Shown: positions 23,722 through 32,064 of the stretch, piece after piece
How positions within the stretch are numbered: position 1 is the stretch's first letter
Layout of the letters: each line of letters begins with the position of its first letter
Assembly (NCBI GenBank): GCA_022484685.1
Contig: JAKVKY010000006.1
Location: forward strand, 16,022-80,021
Reading direction: 5' to 3'
Source: Acidaminococcaceae bacterium
GTDB taxonomy: Bacteria > Bacillota > Negativicutes > Acidaminococcales > Acidaminococcaceae
DNA: 64,000 nt
Translations under genes and position numbers: made by a program
Notes under the pieces: model-generated
The model's input: the letters and a program-made list of their open reading frames with translations, nothing else
Told to the model about the DNA's origin: nothing
Databases searched by the model: none

Positions 23722-24228
23722 TCAATGTCTAAAACAATACACCGTGCTGCCATGGTTGGGGTAAGTTTTATCGGCGTAAAAACTGCCCTGGCTCCGCATG
23801 CTATCATACAATCTGGAGTTACTGGTCCGGAAATAACCGTTCCGCACTCTGCTCAAAATAGCACGAGCGGCCTCGTCAGCCGTAGGCGCCGTGGTCCAAT
23901 ATTCCGTGTACGGCGCATTAGTGCCTACAAAAACAGCATAGCGGGATGTATTGGTCAGCTTGCTTTCCATGGTGCTCTGGCTAACCTGCATCACATTGAC
24001 CGCCGCCAGACTGCTGGAGCTGGAACGAGAACTGGAACTTTGAGAACGGCTGGTCTTATAAGACGGACGCGCCATCCCTCTACTGCTGCTACTACTGGAA
24101 CTGCCGCTCCCGTAACTGGTCGCCGCCCAGGCGTGACCCGCCGTCAGTTCCGTGCCGACTCCCGTAAAAATACTGCCGCCCAGTATCAGGGCTAATGTCA
24201 AACCTGCAACGATAGTTTTCTTAAACAT
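23722..24228 (-). CDS. exported Ser-rich protein of unknown function
   Basis: 168 residues. A signal peptide (residues 1-35) ends GHAWAA. A low-complexity region rich in Ser, with Arg and Tyr, follows (about 36-75; for example GSGSSSSSSSRG). Residues 78-168 look folded: NVMQVSQSTMESKLTNTSRY, a WTTAPTADEAARAILSRV helix and a C-terminal KTYPNHGSTVYCFRH. No family recognised. It stands alone between two terminators. The Ser/Arg linker suggests a periplasmic or surface location with a flexible segment. Confidence 0.65.
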   Translation of the reverse strand: MFKKTIVAGLTLALILGGSIFTGVGTELTAGHAWAATSYGSGSSSSSSSRGMARPSYKTSRSQSSSSRSSSSSLAAVNVMQVSQSTMESKLTNTSRYAVFVGTNAPYTEYWTTAPTADEAARAILSRVRNGYFRTSNSRLYDSMRSQGSFYADKTYPNHGSTVYCFRH

Positions 24229-24301
24229 ATCCTTCCCTCCTTACCCTAAAATAAATACTAGAAATCTTTGCTGTACTTTAATTATAAGCTAAAAAATTTT
24301 C

Positions 24302-24331
24302 ACCCGTACTGAGGAAAAACTCAGTACGGGT
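24302..24331. terminator. rho-independent terminator
   Basis: Perfect 12-bp stem ACCCGTACTGAG / CTCAGTACGGGT, 6-base loop, T-rich on both sides. Second of two stops after the leftward amino-acid uptake operon. Confidence 0.8.
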
Positions 24332-24362
24332 AATTTTTTATTTCTGAATCAAATCCGCCCCT

Positions 24363-24376
24363 ATTCCCCGGGAAAT
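24363..24376. promoter_or_regulatory. possible Noc binding site
   Basis: ATTCCCCGGGAAAT differs from the Bacillus subtilis Noc site ATTTCCCGGGAAAT at one base. A Noc-like gene is present in this window, but one near-match is weak evidence. Confidence 0.25.
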
Positions 24377-24381
24377 AAAAA

Positions 24382-24413
24382 TAGACCCCGCAGCTTTTTT
24401 GCTACAGGGTCTA
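24382..24413 (-). terminator. terminator of the branched-chain amino-acid uptake operon
   Basis: Stem TAGACCC..GCAGC / GCTAC.GGGTCTA with T run on the minus strand, 16 bases after the DUF951 gene. Confidence 0.75.
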
Positions 24414-24428
24414 ATTTTTTGGATTGGT

Positions 24429-24629
24429 TCACTGCGCCTGGCGGCTGATAACTTCCTTCACCGCCTTTAAAAATTTAGTGCGGGGTAACATCACAAAATG
24501 TCCGCAACCCTGGCATTTCAGCCCAAAGTCCATCCCGGTACGGGTAATTTCCCAGGTATTGGACCCACAGGGATGCGCTTTTTTCATCCTGACCACGTCC
24601 CCCACATTGAAGACGTCGCCGCTACTCAT
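24429..24629 (-). CDS. DUF951 small protein
   Basis: 66 residues matching DUF951: FNVGDVVRMKKAHPCGSNTW, EITRTGMDFGLKCQGCGHFV, MLPRTKFLK. Three Cys (HPCG, CQGCG) suggest a metal or nucleic-acid binding fold of SH3 type. The family is conserved in Firmicutes and often sits near chromosome partition genes. Here it is the last gene of the uptake operon, 2 bases after the CBS-ACT gene. Function unknown. Confidence 0.85.
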   Translation of the reverse strand: MSSGDVFNVGDVVRMKKAHPCGSNTWEITRTGMDFGLKCQGCGHFVMLPRTKFLKAVKEVISRQAQ

Positions 24630-24631
24630 GG

Positions 24632-25294
24632 TTATTTATTAACCTTAACGGTAGAGATATCGGTAACGTTATAGCCCGCTTCGCGGATATCTTCAATTAC
24701 ATCCATGCCGAAGGCGCTTAAATCAGCGGCAATGGTAACTTCGGTATGCGTGTCGTCAGCCGAACGGAGGCAGTTAACGGAAATAATATTGATGCCCCGG
24801 TCCGCAAACATTTTACCCAGCTGGGCGATGACGCCGACTTTATCGGTGCAGTCGATCGTGATACGGGTGCAGCTCTTGTCCAGGCCAAAAATTTCTACCA
24901 TGGCGCGGAACAAGTCGCTATCGGTGACAATGCCGATGAGACAGCCCTTATCATCTACCACGGGCAGAGAATTAATCTTATGCTTATACATCTGGCCGGC
25001 AATATCTTCCAGGCCGCTGTTGCCGCGCACGGTGATCACGTCCTTGGTCATCACGTCGCGTACTTTAAAACGGCTCAGCAGATAGTTAGCTTCGTAACGG
25101 CTCAGGGTGCTGGCCTCGGAAGGAGAAGCACGGCCTACGTCGCCATCGGTAATGATACCCAGGACCCGCTTAATGTCATCTACGACGGGGACACGGCGGA
25201 TATTTTTACTCTTCATTAATTCCTGAGCTTCCAGCATGGTCTTATCTTCGGTAATGGTAATGACGTTAGTCGTCATAATATCTTTTACTAACAT
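24632..25294 (-). CDS. CBS-pair and ACT domain protein (AcuB-like)
   Basis: 220 residues. Two CBS repeats (residues about 1-60 and 70-130), each with the GIITDGDVGRA / GIVTDSDLFRA strand end, are followed by an ACT domain (about 140-215; RITIDCTDKVGVIAQLGKMF). CBS pairs bind adenine nucleotides and ACT domains bind amino acids, so it looks like a ligand-sensing regulator. It follows livF by 20 bases in the uptake operon, which suggests that it reads branched-chain amino acid supply together with energy state; that is inference. AAAGGAG precedes the ATG. Confidence 0.85.
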   Translation of the reverse strand: MLVKDIMTTNVITITEDKTMLEAQELMKSKNIRRVPVVDDIKRVLGIITDGDVGRASPSEASTLSRYEANYLLSRFKVRDVMTKDVITVRGNSGLEDIAGQMYKHKINSLPVVDDKGCLIGIVTDSDLFRAMVEIFGLDKSCTRITIDCTDKVGVIAQLGKMFADRGINIISVNCLRSADDTHTEVTIAADLSAFGMDVIEDIREAGYNVTDISTVKVNK

Positions 25295-25314
25295 AATGCA
25301 CGCTCCTTTTTCTC

Positions 25315-26019
25315 TTAGCCACCCAAATAAGCTTTTTGTACAGCTTCGCTGTTCTGGAGTTCTTTAGCCGTACCGGCCAGGGTGATGCGCCCTGTTTCCA
25401 GCACGTACGCCTTGTCGGCAATATCCAGCGCCATCTTGGCGTTCTGTTCGACCAACAGGATGGTAGTACCACTCTCATTGATCTCTTTAATTATATTAAA
25501 TATTTCCTTAACAAGCAAGGGAGCTAAGCCCATGGAAGGTTCGTCCAAAAGCAGCAGGCGCGGACGACTCATCAGCGCGCGGCCCATGGCTAACATCTGC
25601 TGCTCGCCGCCGGACAGCGTTCCGGCTACCTGCAGCTTGCGTTCCAGCAGACGCGGGAACTTTTTGAAAACCTCTTCCAGATCCTGGCTGATGCCGGCTT
25701 TATCTTTGCGCAGATAAGCGCCCAGCTGCAGGTTTTCCATAACCGTCATGTTGGAGAACACATGGCGGCCTTCCGGTACCTGGCACAAGCCCATACCCAC
25801 GATCTTGTGGGCGGACACGCCGGTAATATCCTTATCTTCAAACTTAATCGTGCCGGTCTTCGGTTTCATCAGGCCGCTGATGGTGCGCAGCGTGGTAGAT
25901 TTACCGGCGCCGTTGGAACCAATCAGGGTAACAATCTCGCCGTCGCTGACGTCGATGCTGATGCCCTTAATGGCGTGAATGGCACCATAGAAAACGTTAA
26001 TATTATCTACTTTTAACAT
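25315..26019 (-). CDS. livF: branched-chain amino-acid ABC transporter, ATPase LivF
   Basis: 234 residues. Walker A GSNGAGKST, signature LSGGEQQM, Walker B LLLLDEPSMGL and the switch His in TILLVEQN (Gln/Glu context) place it as LivF, the second ATPase of the high-affinity leucine-isoleucine-valine importer. Its ATG overlaps the livG stop (ATGA). Length is normal. Confidence 0.95.
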   Translation of the reverse strand: MLKVDNINVFYGAIHAIKGISIDVSDGEIVTLIGSNGAGKSTTLRTISGLMKPKTGTIKFEDKDITGVSAHKIVGMGLCQVPEGRHVFSNMTVMENLQLGAYLRKDKAGISQDLEEVFKKFPRLLERKLQVAGTLSGGEQQMLAMGRALMSRPRLLLLDEPSMGLAPLLVKEIFNIIKEINESGTTILLVEQNAKMALDIADKAYVLETGRITLAGTAKELQNSEAVQKAYLGG

Positions 26020-26852
26020 CAGGATGCCTCCCCGCCCAAGTACGCCTCGATGACGCGCTTGTTATGTTTAATTTCTTCCGGTTTGCCTTCGGCGATGCAG
26101 AACCCGTATTCCAAAACATAGATACGTTCGCACACGCCCATGACCAGGCTCATATCATGCTCGATCAGGAGCACGCTTAACTTGAACTGATCCCTGATCC
26201 ACTTAATCATGTTGGTCAGTTCCTTGGTTTCCTGGGGATTCATGCCGGCAGCCGGTTCATCCAGTAGTAACAGCTTGGGCTGGGTAGCCAGGGCGCGGGC
26301 AATTTCCAGGCGGCGTTGTTCGCCGTACGGCAGGTTCTTGGCAATATCGTTGGCATGTTTTTCCAGATGGAAAATTTCCAACAGTTCCATGGACTTTTCG
26401 GCCACGTAATCTTCTTCGCTAAAATACAGCTTGTCGCGCACTACGGCTTCCGCCAGGTTGTATTTCACGTGCATGTTAAAGGCAATCTTCACGTTGTCCA
26501 GCACGGACAGCTCGGAAAACAGACGAATGTTCTGGAAGGTACGGGCCATGCCCATCTGGGTAACCTGGTAAGATTTGTGGCCGTTAACCAGCTGGCCGTC
26601 AAAATGTACCTGCCCCTCAGTGGGTTCGTACACGCCGGTGATCATGTTAAAAGCCGTGGTCTTGCCGGCGCCGTTAGGACCGATCAGGCCTACCAGCTCG
26701 CCTTCATCAATATGCATGTTCAGGTTGGAGACGGCGCGCAGGCCGCCGAAAACGATGGAAACATCTTTTAAATCCAGGAGGCGTTTCGCCGCCGTGGCAT
26801 TGGCTTCTTGCAGGGCCGCAGCATTAGCCGCAGCGGTATTTTCATTTGCCAA
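26019..26852 (-). CDS. livG: branched-chain amino-acid ABC transporter, ATPase LivG
   Basis: 277 residues starting at TTG 26852, with GGGGGTG six bases upstream. Walker A GPNGAGKTTAFN, a signature region PYGEQRRLEIARAL, Walker B LLLLDEPAAGMNPQE and the C-terminal IRDQFKLSVLLIEHDM with the switch His. An N-terminal tail of about 25 Ala-rich residues (ENTAAANAAALQEA) is longer than usual. The gene overlaps livM by 11 bases. Confidence 0.94.
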   Translation of the reverse strand: MANENTAAANAAALQEANATAAKRLLDLKDVSIVFGGLRAVSNLNMHIDEGELVGLIGPNGAGKTTAFNMITGVYEPTEGQVHFDGQLVNGHKSYQVTQMGMARTFQNIRLFSELSVLDNVKIAFNMHVKYNLAEAVVRDKLYFSEEDYVAEKSMELLEIFHLEKHANDIAKNLPYGEQRRLEIARALATQPKLLLLDEPAAGMNPQETKELTNMIKWIRDQFKLSVLLIEHDMSLVMGVCERIYVLEYGFCIAEGKPEEIKHNKRVIEAYLGGEAS

Positions 26853-27801
26853 TCTTCACACCCCCGATCCTTTTGGTTAAACCCTTGAACATCTGGGCTG
26901 ACAGTTCCGCGCTGCCGAACAAGCCTTGCGGACGACGCAGCATCAGCACGATCATGGTCAGAGAGTACACGATCATACGCCATTCAGGGAATTCCGCCAG
27001 GTAAGCGGAAATAAAGGTCAGCACGATAGCGCCGGTAATACTGCCGGTCATGCTGCCCAGACCGCCTAACACGACCATGGTCAGGATATCGAAAGAACGC
27101 ATGAAGGTGAAAGACGCCGGATGGGCGATGTAAAAGTAATGGGAGAACATGACACCGGCGGTGCCGGCAAAGGCGGCGCCCAGGGTAAAGGCCATAACCT
27201 TGTACTTGGTGGTGTCGATGCCCATGGTGTCGGCGGCAATTTCGTTTTCACGAATGGCCAGGCAGGCACGGCCGTGGGCCGAGTTCTTAAAGTTCTTAAT
27301 GAAGAACAGGATGACGATCATGATCCAGAAAATGTTGGTGAAGCTGGTCAGACGGGGAATGCCCATAAAACCGGAAGCGCCGCCGACATAATCGATGTTC
27401 AGGATACAGATACGAATAATTTCGCCTAAGCCCAACGTAGCGATGGCCAGATAGTCACCGTTCAAACGCAGGGTCGGCAGACCAATCAGGAAACCCAGGA
27501 AACCGGCAGCGATAGTACCGGCAATAATGGCTACCGGGAAAGGCAGGCCTAATTTCACCGTAAAGATGGCGCCCACATACGCGCCCACGGCCAGGAAGCC
27601 CGCATGGCCGATAGAGAACTGACCGGTGTAACCGTTAATCATGTTCAGGCTGCTGGCTAGGATAATGTTGATGCAGATCAGCACCATGTTTAATTCCCAG
27701 AAGGGACCGATGATCTCCAACTGAATTAAAACTTCAAAAATCGCGTAAATAAGCACGCAGGCGCCGAGAGCGAGTAAATCATTTTTTCTTTGTTTATTCA
27801 T
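26842..27801 (-). CDS. livM: branched-chain amino-acid ABC transporter, permease LivM
   Basis: 319 residues from ATG 27801 (AAGGTG 6 bases upstream; a GTG three codons earlier is possible). About ten membrane helices, with family marks NMINGYTGQFSIGHAGFLAV, the conserved LPTLRLNGDYLAIATLGLGE and the cytoplasmic EAA-like loop RENEIAADTMGIDTTKYKVM. Together with LivH it makes the membrane pore. Confidence 0.94.
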   Translation of the reverse strand: MNKQRKNDLLALGACVLIYAIFEVLIQLEIIGPFWELNMVLICINIILASSLNMINGYTGQFSIGHAGFLAVGAYVGAIFTVKLGLPFPVAIIAGTIAAGFLGFLIGLPTLRLNGDYLAIATLGLGEIIRICILNIDYVGGASGFMGIPRLTSFTNIFWIMIVILFFIKNFKNSAHGRACLAIRENEIAADTMGIDTTKYKVMAFTLGAAFAGTAGVMFSHYFYIAHPASFTFMRSFDILTMVVLGGLGSMTGSITGAIVLTFISAYLAEFPEWRMIVYSLTMIVLMLRRPQGLFGSAELSAQMFKGLTKRIGGVKIGK

Positions 27802-27811
27802 CTTCGTCACC

Positions 27812-28708
27812 TTACACTTTCTCGCGCACGTTCTTGCCTAACAAGCCGGTAGGTTTGTAGAGCAGGATCAGGATCAAAATCGCAAAGCTGGCTGCGTCAC
27901 GGAACGTGGAACTGATGAAGCCGCTGACTAAGGCTTCCACCACGCCCAAAATCAGGCCGCCCGCCATCGCTCCGGGGATGATACCGATACCGCCCAGTAC
28001 GGCGGCAATGAAGGCTTTCATGCCAGGCATCATGCCCATCAAAGGATCGATAGAGTTATAGTAGATACCAACCAGCACGCCGCCGGCTGCTGCCAGGGCG
28101 CTGCCCAGGGCGAAGGTCAGGGAAATCGTCTTGTCCACGTTGATGCCCATCAGCTGTGCCGCATCGGCATCAAAGGACACGGCGCGCATGGCCATGCCGG
28201 CTTTGGTTTTATTAACAATGTAAGACAGGGCTACCATCAAAACTAAGGCGCTGACCAGGATCAGGATCTGCTGGCTGTTGACAACCAGGGGCCCTAAATG
28301 GTAGACCGTGGCTTCGAAGATGGCCGGGAAAGTACGGGGTTGCGGTGATGCGATCAGCATCATGGTATATTCCAAAAAGAACGACACGCCGATGGCCGTG
28401 ATCAAGATGGCGATACGGGGTGCGTTACGCATGGGCCTGTAGGCCACGCGTTCAATGATGATACCGGCTAAACCTGCGCCTAACATGGCGAAGATGATGG
28501 CCGGCAAAAAGCCGAAACCTAAATAAGTGGTGGCGATAAAACCTAAATAAGCGCCAACCATGTAAATATCACCGTGGGCGAAGTTGATCAACTTGATGAT
28601 ACCATAAATCATGGTATAGCCCAGGGCGATCAGTGCATAAATACTACCCAGTGAAATGCCGTTAATCATCTGCTGGATAAATTGATGCAAGAGTGAACCC
28701 ATATCCAT
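27812..28708 (-). CDS. livH: branched-chain amino-acid ABC transporter, permease LivH
   Basis: 298 residues with about eight membrane helices. Family marks: GSIYALIALGYTMIYGIIKL, NFAHGDIYMVGAYLGF, and the loop SFDADAAQLMGINVDKTISL. It starts 145 bases after the second binding-protein gene, with a terminator-like hairpin between them, so permease levels should be lower than those of the binding proteins. Confidence 0.94.
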   Translation of the reverse strand: MDMGSLLHQFIQQMINGISLGSIYALIALGYTMIYGIIKLINFAHGDIYMVGAYLGFIATTYLGFGFLPAIIFAMLGAGLAGIIIERVAYRPMRNAPRIAILITAIGVSFFLEYTMMLIASPQPRTFPAIFEATVYHLGPLVVNSQQILILVSALVLMVALSYIVNKTKAGMAMRAVSFDADAAQLMGINVDKTISLTFALGSALAAAGGVLVGIYYNSIDPLMGMMPGMKAFIAAVLGGIGIIPGAMAGGLILGVVEALVSGFISSTFRDAASFAILILILLYKPTGLLGKNVREKV

Positions 28709-28740
28709 AATAAACCCTCCGTTAAATTAAAAAAAGAAAA

Positions 28741-28771
28741 AAAGCTGTGGTGATTTTGCACACCACAGCTT
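28741..28771 (-). terminator. intra-operon terminator hairpin between binding-protein and permease genes
   Basis: Minus-strand stem AAGCTGTGGTG / CACCACAGCTT, 8-base loop, T run of seven. Partial termination here would give more binding protein than permease, as is usual in ABC uptake operons. Confidence 0.75.
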
Positions 28772-28853
28772 CACTGCCTGGTGCACGGACTATAACCCGG
28801 GGTGCTTACCGGGGACGCAGCCAGTGCCGCGCCAATTATATCTTTGTTCTCAA

Positions 28854-30020
28854 TCAGGGATTAATCTTGGTCTTAAAGGTCTGCTTGCCATCCTTGTGTT
28901 CAATGATGACGGCGCTCTTCACAGGATTGTGCTGCGCGTTGAAGGTGACGGTACCGGATACACCCTGGAAACCGTTAACCTTGGCCAGAGCTTCGTTAAT
29001 CTTAGCGGGATCAAAAGATTTAGCATCTTCCATGGCCTTAGCTAAGAGCAGAGCGCTGTCGTACGCCAGAGCGGCGAAAACGTCCGGACGGGCGTTATAA
29101 GCTTTCTGATACTCAGCGACGAAGTCTTTGTTCAACTTGGAATCATCATCAGGAGAATACAGGCTGGAGAAGAAGGTGTTGTTCAGAGCATTCTTGCCTG
29201 CGATCTCGGGGAGCTTGGCGCTATCCCAGCCATCGCCGCCGGCCATCGGGATGGTTAAGCCCATCTCACGGCCCTGCTTAACAATCATACCAACTTCCTG
29301 ATAGTAACCGGGGATATACAGTAAATCGGGGTTAGCTGCTTTAATCTTGGTCAGGGTAGCTTTGAAGTCCGTATCTTTTTGCAGATAGAATTCTTCGGCC
29401 ACGATCTGGCCGCCGTTCTTCACGAAGTTTTCCTTAAAGAACTGAGCTAAGCCTTTCGCGTAATCAGAAGAGTTATCCACCATGATGGCGGCTTTCTTGG
29501 CTTTCAATTCCTTGGTAGCAAAGTTAGCCATAACCGTGCCCTGGAACGGATCGATAAAGCAGGTCCGGTAGTTGTAGGGCTTGGTCTTGCCATTAGCAGG
29601 ATCAACTGTTACGTTCGGGTTGGTACCCATAGGCGTGATAGCCGCAATCTTGGCGCTGGCATTAACTGCCGTAGCCGCGATAGCTGCGCTGGACAGGTTA
29701 GGACCGATAACGGCCACAACTTTATCCTGGCTGATCAGCTTTTGCATGGCGTTGGTTGCTTCGGTAGCTTCGGACTTGTTATCCGCAACTACCAGGGCTA
29801 ACTTCTTGCCGTTGACGCCGCCCTTGGCATTGATTTGTTTCAGTGCCAGTTCAATGGCGTTCTTGGCGCTGGCGCCGTAGCTGGCGCTGCCGCCGGTCAT
29901 TTCCAGGTTGCCGCCAATCTTGACGGTGTCTCCGTCGGCCTTCTTACCACCGCAACCGGCTAACGCGATTGTCAGTGCCATGGCCGCTGCCATCACAGCA
30001 AATACTTTTAGTCTTTTCAT
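28854..30020 (-). CDS. branched-chain amino-acid binding lipoprotein (1)
   Basis: 388 residues. Lipobox ALAGC (Cys23). Periplasmic-binding-protein fold of the Leu/Ile/Val type: TVKIGGNLEMTGGSASYG, KLALVVADNKSEATE, VVAVIGPNLSSAAIAA and the mid-domain VDNSSDYAKGLAQFF. It delivers amino acids to LivHM. A second, homologous binding protein is encoded just upstream; the two are similar over their whole length but clearly diverged, suggesting duplicated specificity. Confidence 0.93.
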   Translation of the reverse strand: MKRLKVFAVMAAAMALTIALAGCGGKKADGDTVKIGGNLEMTGGSASYGASAKNAIELALKQINAKGGVNGKKLALVVADNKSEATEATNAMQKLISQDKVVAVIGPNLSSAAIAATAVNASAKIAAITPMGTNPNVTVDPANGKTKPYNYRTCFIDPFQGTVMANFATKELKAKKAAIMVDNSSDYAKGLAQFFKENFVKNGGQIVAEEFYLQKDTDFKATLTKIKAANPDLLYIPGYYQEVGMIVKQGREMGLTIPMAGGDGWDSAKLPEIAGKNALNNTFFSSLYSPDDDSKLNKDFVAEYQKAYNARPDVFAALAYDSALLLAKAMEDAKSFDPAKINEALAKVNGFQGVSGTVTFNAQHNPVKSAVIIEHKDGKQTFKTKINP

Positions 30021-30216
30021 AATAAACCCCCCACCTCAAAACAAATTTATTTTAAAGCGGGCCGCACCTGCAGCCCGCATTTAAAATCCCTCATTGGCCC
30101 TTGCTCACCTGTACCGCTTCTATATTTTTGTGCGGCTTTCAGGTTTTACTTGCTGCCAGCCTTGCGGCCGGTAAAAAACTACTTACTGCCAACTTTACAG
30201 CTGGCTCCAAACTAAC
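30021..30216 (-). other. intergenic spacer between the two binding-protein genes
   Basis: About 195 bp without a gene. It has a GCGGGC / GCCCGC hairpin at about 30056-30080 and two imperfect copies of a CTGCCA-(C/A)...GC(C/T)GG motif at about 30140-30205. No convincing terminator T run or promoter was found. Confidence 0.5.
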
Positions 30217-31407
30217 TTACAGGTTGATCTTCTCTTTGAAGGTCTGCTTGCCATCTTTCATCGCGATGACGATAGCGCCCGTAATCGGGTTGTGGTTCTT
30301 GTCGTAGGTAAACTTGCCGCTGGCTACGGACAAATCCTTGGTAGCAGCTAAGGTTACGGCCAGCTTGGTGCCGTCGGTGGTGCCGGCGGTCTTCAGCGCG
30401 TTCACCAGAACTAAACCTGCGTTGTAACCCTGCATTGCGAAGACATCCGGATCCTTCTTGTTCAGGTCTTTATAAGTCTTGATGAACTTCTGGACGCCGG
30501 GATCTTTATCATCAGCACTGAAAGCGCTGGAGAAATAGCAGTTGTTCAAAGCAGCGGAGCCGGCGATTTCAGCCAGCTTGGGGCTGTCCCAACCATCGGA
30601 ACCCATCATGGGCACGTTCAAACCAATTTCACGAGCCTGCTTAACAATCTTGGAAACTTCTTCGTAGTAACCGGGCACATACAGAGCTTCCGGATTGGAA
30701 GCCTTAATCTTGGTCAGGGCTGCCTTGAAGTCAATATCTTTAGCTAAGAAAGCTTCCTTAGCTACAACCTGGCCGCCGTTCTTTTCCAGAGTCTTCTGGA
30801 AGACATCAGCTAAACCTTTGGAATAATCGCTGGAAGAATCAAACAGGATAGCAATTTTCTTGACATGCAGAGTCTTGTCGGCAAAGGTTGCCATAACCTG
30901 GCCCTGGAACGGATCGATGAAGCAGGCGCGGAAGATAAATTGTTTAACGCTGCCATCTTTGTTCAGGGTGATGCCGGGAGCCGTAGCGCAGGGAGCGATC
31001 AAAGGCACCTTGGCGCCGGTAACTACCGGTTCTGCTGCTGCGACGCAACCGCTGGTAGCAGGTCCAACCACAGCCACAACCTTATCCTGGGTCACAATCT
31101 TGGTTACGGCGTTGCCGGATTCAGCCGGCTCGGATTTATTATCGCTGGTGACGAGACGGATCTTTTTACCGTTCACGCCGCCGGCCTTATTGGTTTCATC
31201 AATCGCCATCTGGAAACCACTCAGGGTGGACTTACCATAGTTGGCTACGTTGCCGGTCAACTCGAAGCTGGCGCCGACTACGATTTCATTGCCCGCCGGT
31301 TTGGCGGCATCTTTCTTGGCTCCGCCACCGCAACCTGCGGTTAAAGCGGCCAGCACCATAGCAGCAAGTGCTACGCTGGAAAGCTTTTTCATCATTTTCA
31401 TAAACAT
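30217..31407 (-). CDS. branched-chain amino-acid binding lipoprotein (2)
   Basis: 396 residues; lipobox LTAGC (Cys26). Same fold as the next gene: EIVVGASFELTGNVANYGKS, KIRLVTSDNKSEPAESGNAV, KVVAVVGPATSGCVAAAEPV and ILFDSSSDYSKGLADVF. First gene of the operon, 120 bases downstream of a strong promoter with a G-rich leader. Either protein may bind leucine, isoleucine, valine or another amino acid; specificity cannot be read from sequence here. Confidence 0.93.
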   Translation of the reverse strand: MFMKMMKKLSSVALAAMVLAALTAGCGGGAKKDAAKPAGNEIVVGASFELTGNVANYGKSTLSGFQMAIDETNKAGGVNGKKIRLVTSDNKSEPAESGNAVTKIVTQDKVVAVVGPATSGCVAAAEPVVTGAKVPLIAPCATAPGITLNKDGSVKQFIFRACFIDPFQGQVMATFADKTLHVKKIAILFDSSSDYSKGLADVFQKTLEKNGGQVVAKEAFLAKDIDFKAALTKIKASNPEALYVPGYYEEVSKIVKQAREIGLNVPMMGSDGWDSPKLAEIAGSAALNNCYFSSAFSADDKDPGVQKFIKTYKDLNKKDPDVFAMQGYNAGLVLVNALKTAGTTDGTKLAVTLAATKDLSVASGKFTYDKNHNPITGAIVIAMKDGKQTFKEKINL

Positions 31408-31455
31408 CTTTCCCTTCTTAAAAAATAATTTGTTGCTCTTAAGGATCTCTCAGGT

Positions 31456-31503
31456 CCCCTCGAACCTGAAGGCATCGCCCCTGCGACCCCTCAGCAATCC
31501 CCC
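31456..31503 (-). promoter_or_regulatory. G-tract-rich leader of the uptake operon
   Basis: The minus-strand leader RNA has four separated runs of four or five G within 48 bases (31503-31499, 31490-31487, 31481-31478, 31459-31456), enough for a G-quadruplex, and also a CAGGT / ACCTG stem. It matches no riboswitch class I know. Role inferred. Confidence 0.45.
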
Positions 31504-31525
31504 GGCAACTATATCTATGTGCCCT

Positions 31526-31555
31526 ATTATAAGTTTGAGTTCACACATTTGTCAA
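31526..31555 (-). promoter_or_regulatory. promoter of the branched-chain amino-acid uptake operon
   Basis: Minus strand TTGACA (31555-31550), 18-base spacer, TATAAT (31531-31526), both perfect. No other strong promoter is seen before the end of the operon at 24.4 kb. Confidence 0.82.
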
Positions 31556-32064
31556 CGTATTTTTATGTTTTTTTGTGTTTCAAAAATTTTTTACTCAAAA
31601 AGCGTAACATATTTTTCATTTTCTCATTTTTTGTGTTCCATTAAAGTACAAAGTTCTTTATTCATTGGACAGGTAAACATGTTTTTCCCTAAGCCTAGTG
31701 TCCAGAGGAAAAATTTTCCATTTTCTTTACACTTTTTTATTGCTTTTGGGTAATCTGCTAGTCCTGCTTACAATTATACTTTATCCTTACACGGTACGCC
31801 TAAAATTTTCCGGCTTCCTGTCGCATTTTCTCTTTCTAATGACTCCTTATTGTTGGTTCAGCCCCTATATAATAGAAGAAAAATTCCCTTAAAAAACGAA
31901 AACGCTCAGAAATCGCTTCTGAGCGTTTGTTTTTACTTTTTGGACCTGTCCTATAGCCGCAAGCTGTTTCATCGCGCTACGGGCGTCCTGTGCGTTTTTC
32001 ATTTTTAGCCGCTCCCTGACTGGGTTTGCAGCCCCTAGTAGCAGCAAAAGGTAATTTTTGCTTC
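31556..32064. other. 509-bp intergenic region between uptake operon and DUF554 gene
   Basis: The left 340 bases are strongly AT-rich without a supported gene. They are followed by the terminator at 31900-31928 and about 135 bases with no clear feature. Short open frames here (for example 31698-31892 plus strand) lack ribosome sites. Confidence 0.6.
31900..31928. terminator. terminator of the parA-parB-DUF554 transcript
   Basis: Perfect stem AAACGCTCAGAA / TTCTGAGCGTTT with a 5-base loop and T runs in both directions. Confidence 0.8.

Noticed and set aside
31456..31525. Possible glycine, TPP or T-box riboswitch before the uptake operon
   Set aside because: The conserved core bases of these classes are not found; kept only as a G-rich leader.
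31698..31892. Hydrophobic 64-codon frame on the plus strand
   Set aside because: No ribosome site; hydrophobicity is explained by the T-rich sequence.
31889..32002. A 37-codon minus-strand frame starting ATG 32002 with a GGGAG upstream
   Set aside because: Its second half is the terminator hairpin of the parA-parB-DUF554 transcript, so the open frame is probably accidental.
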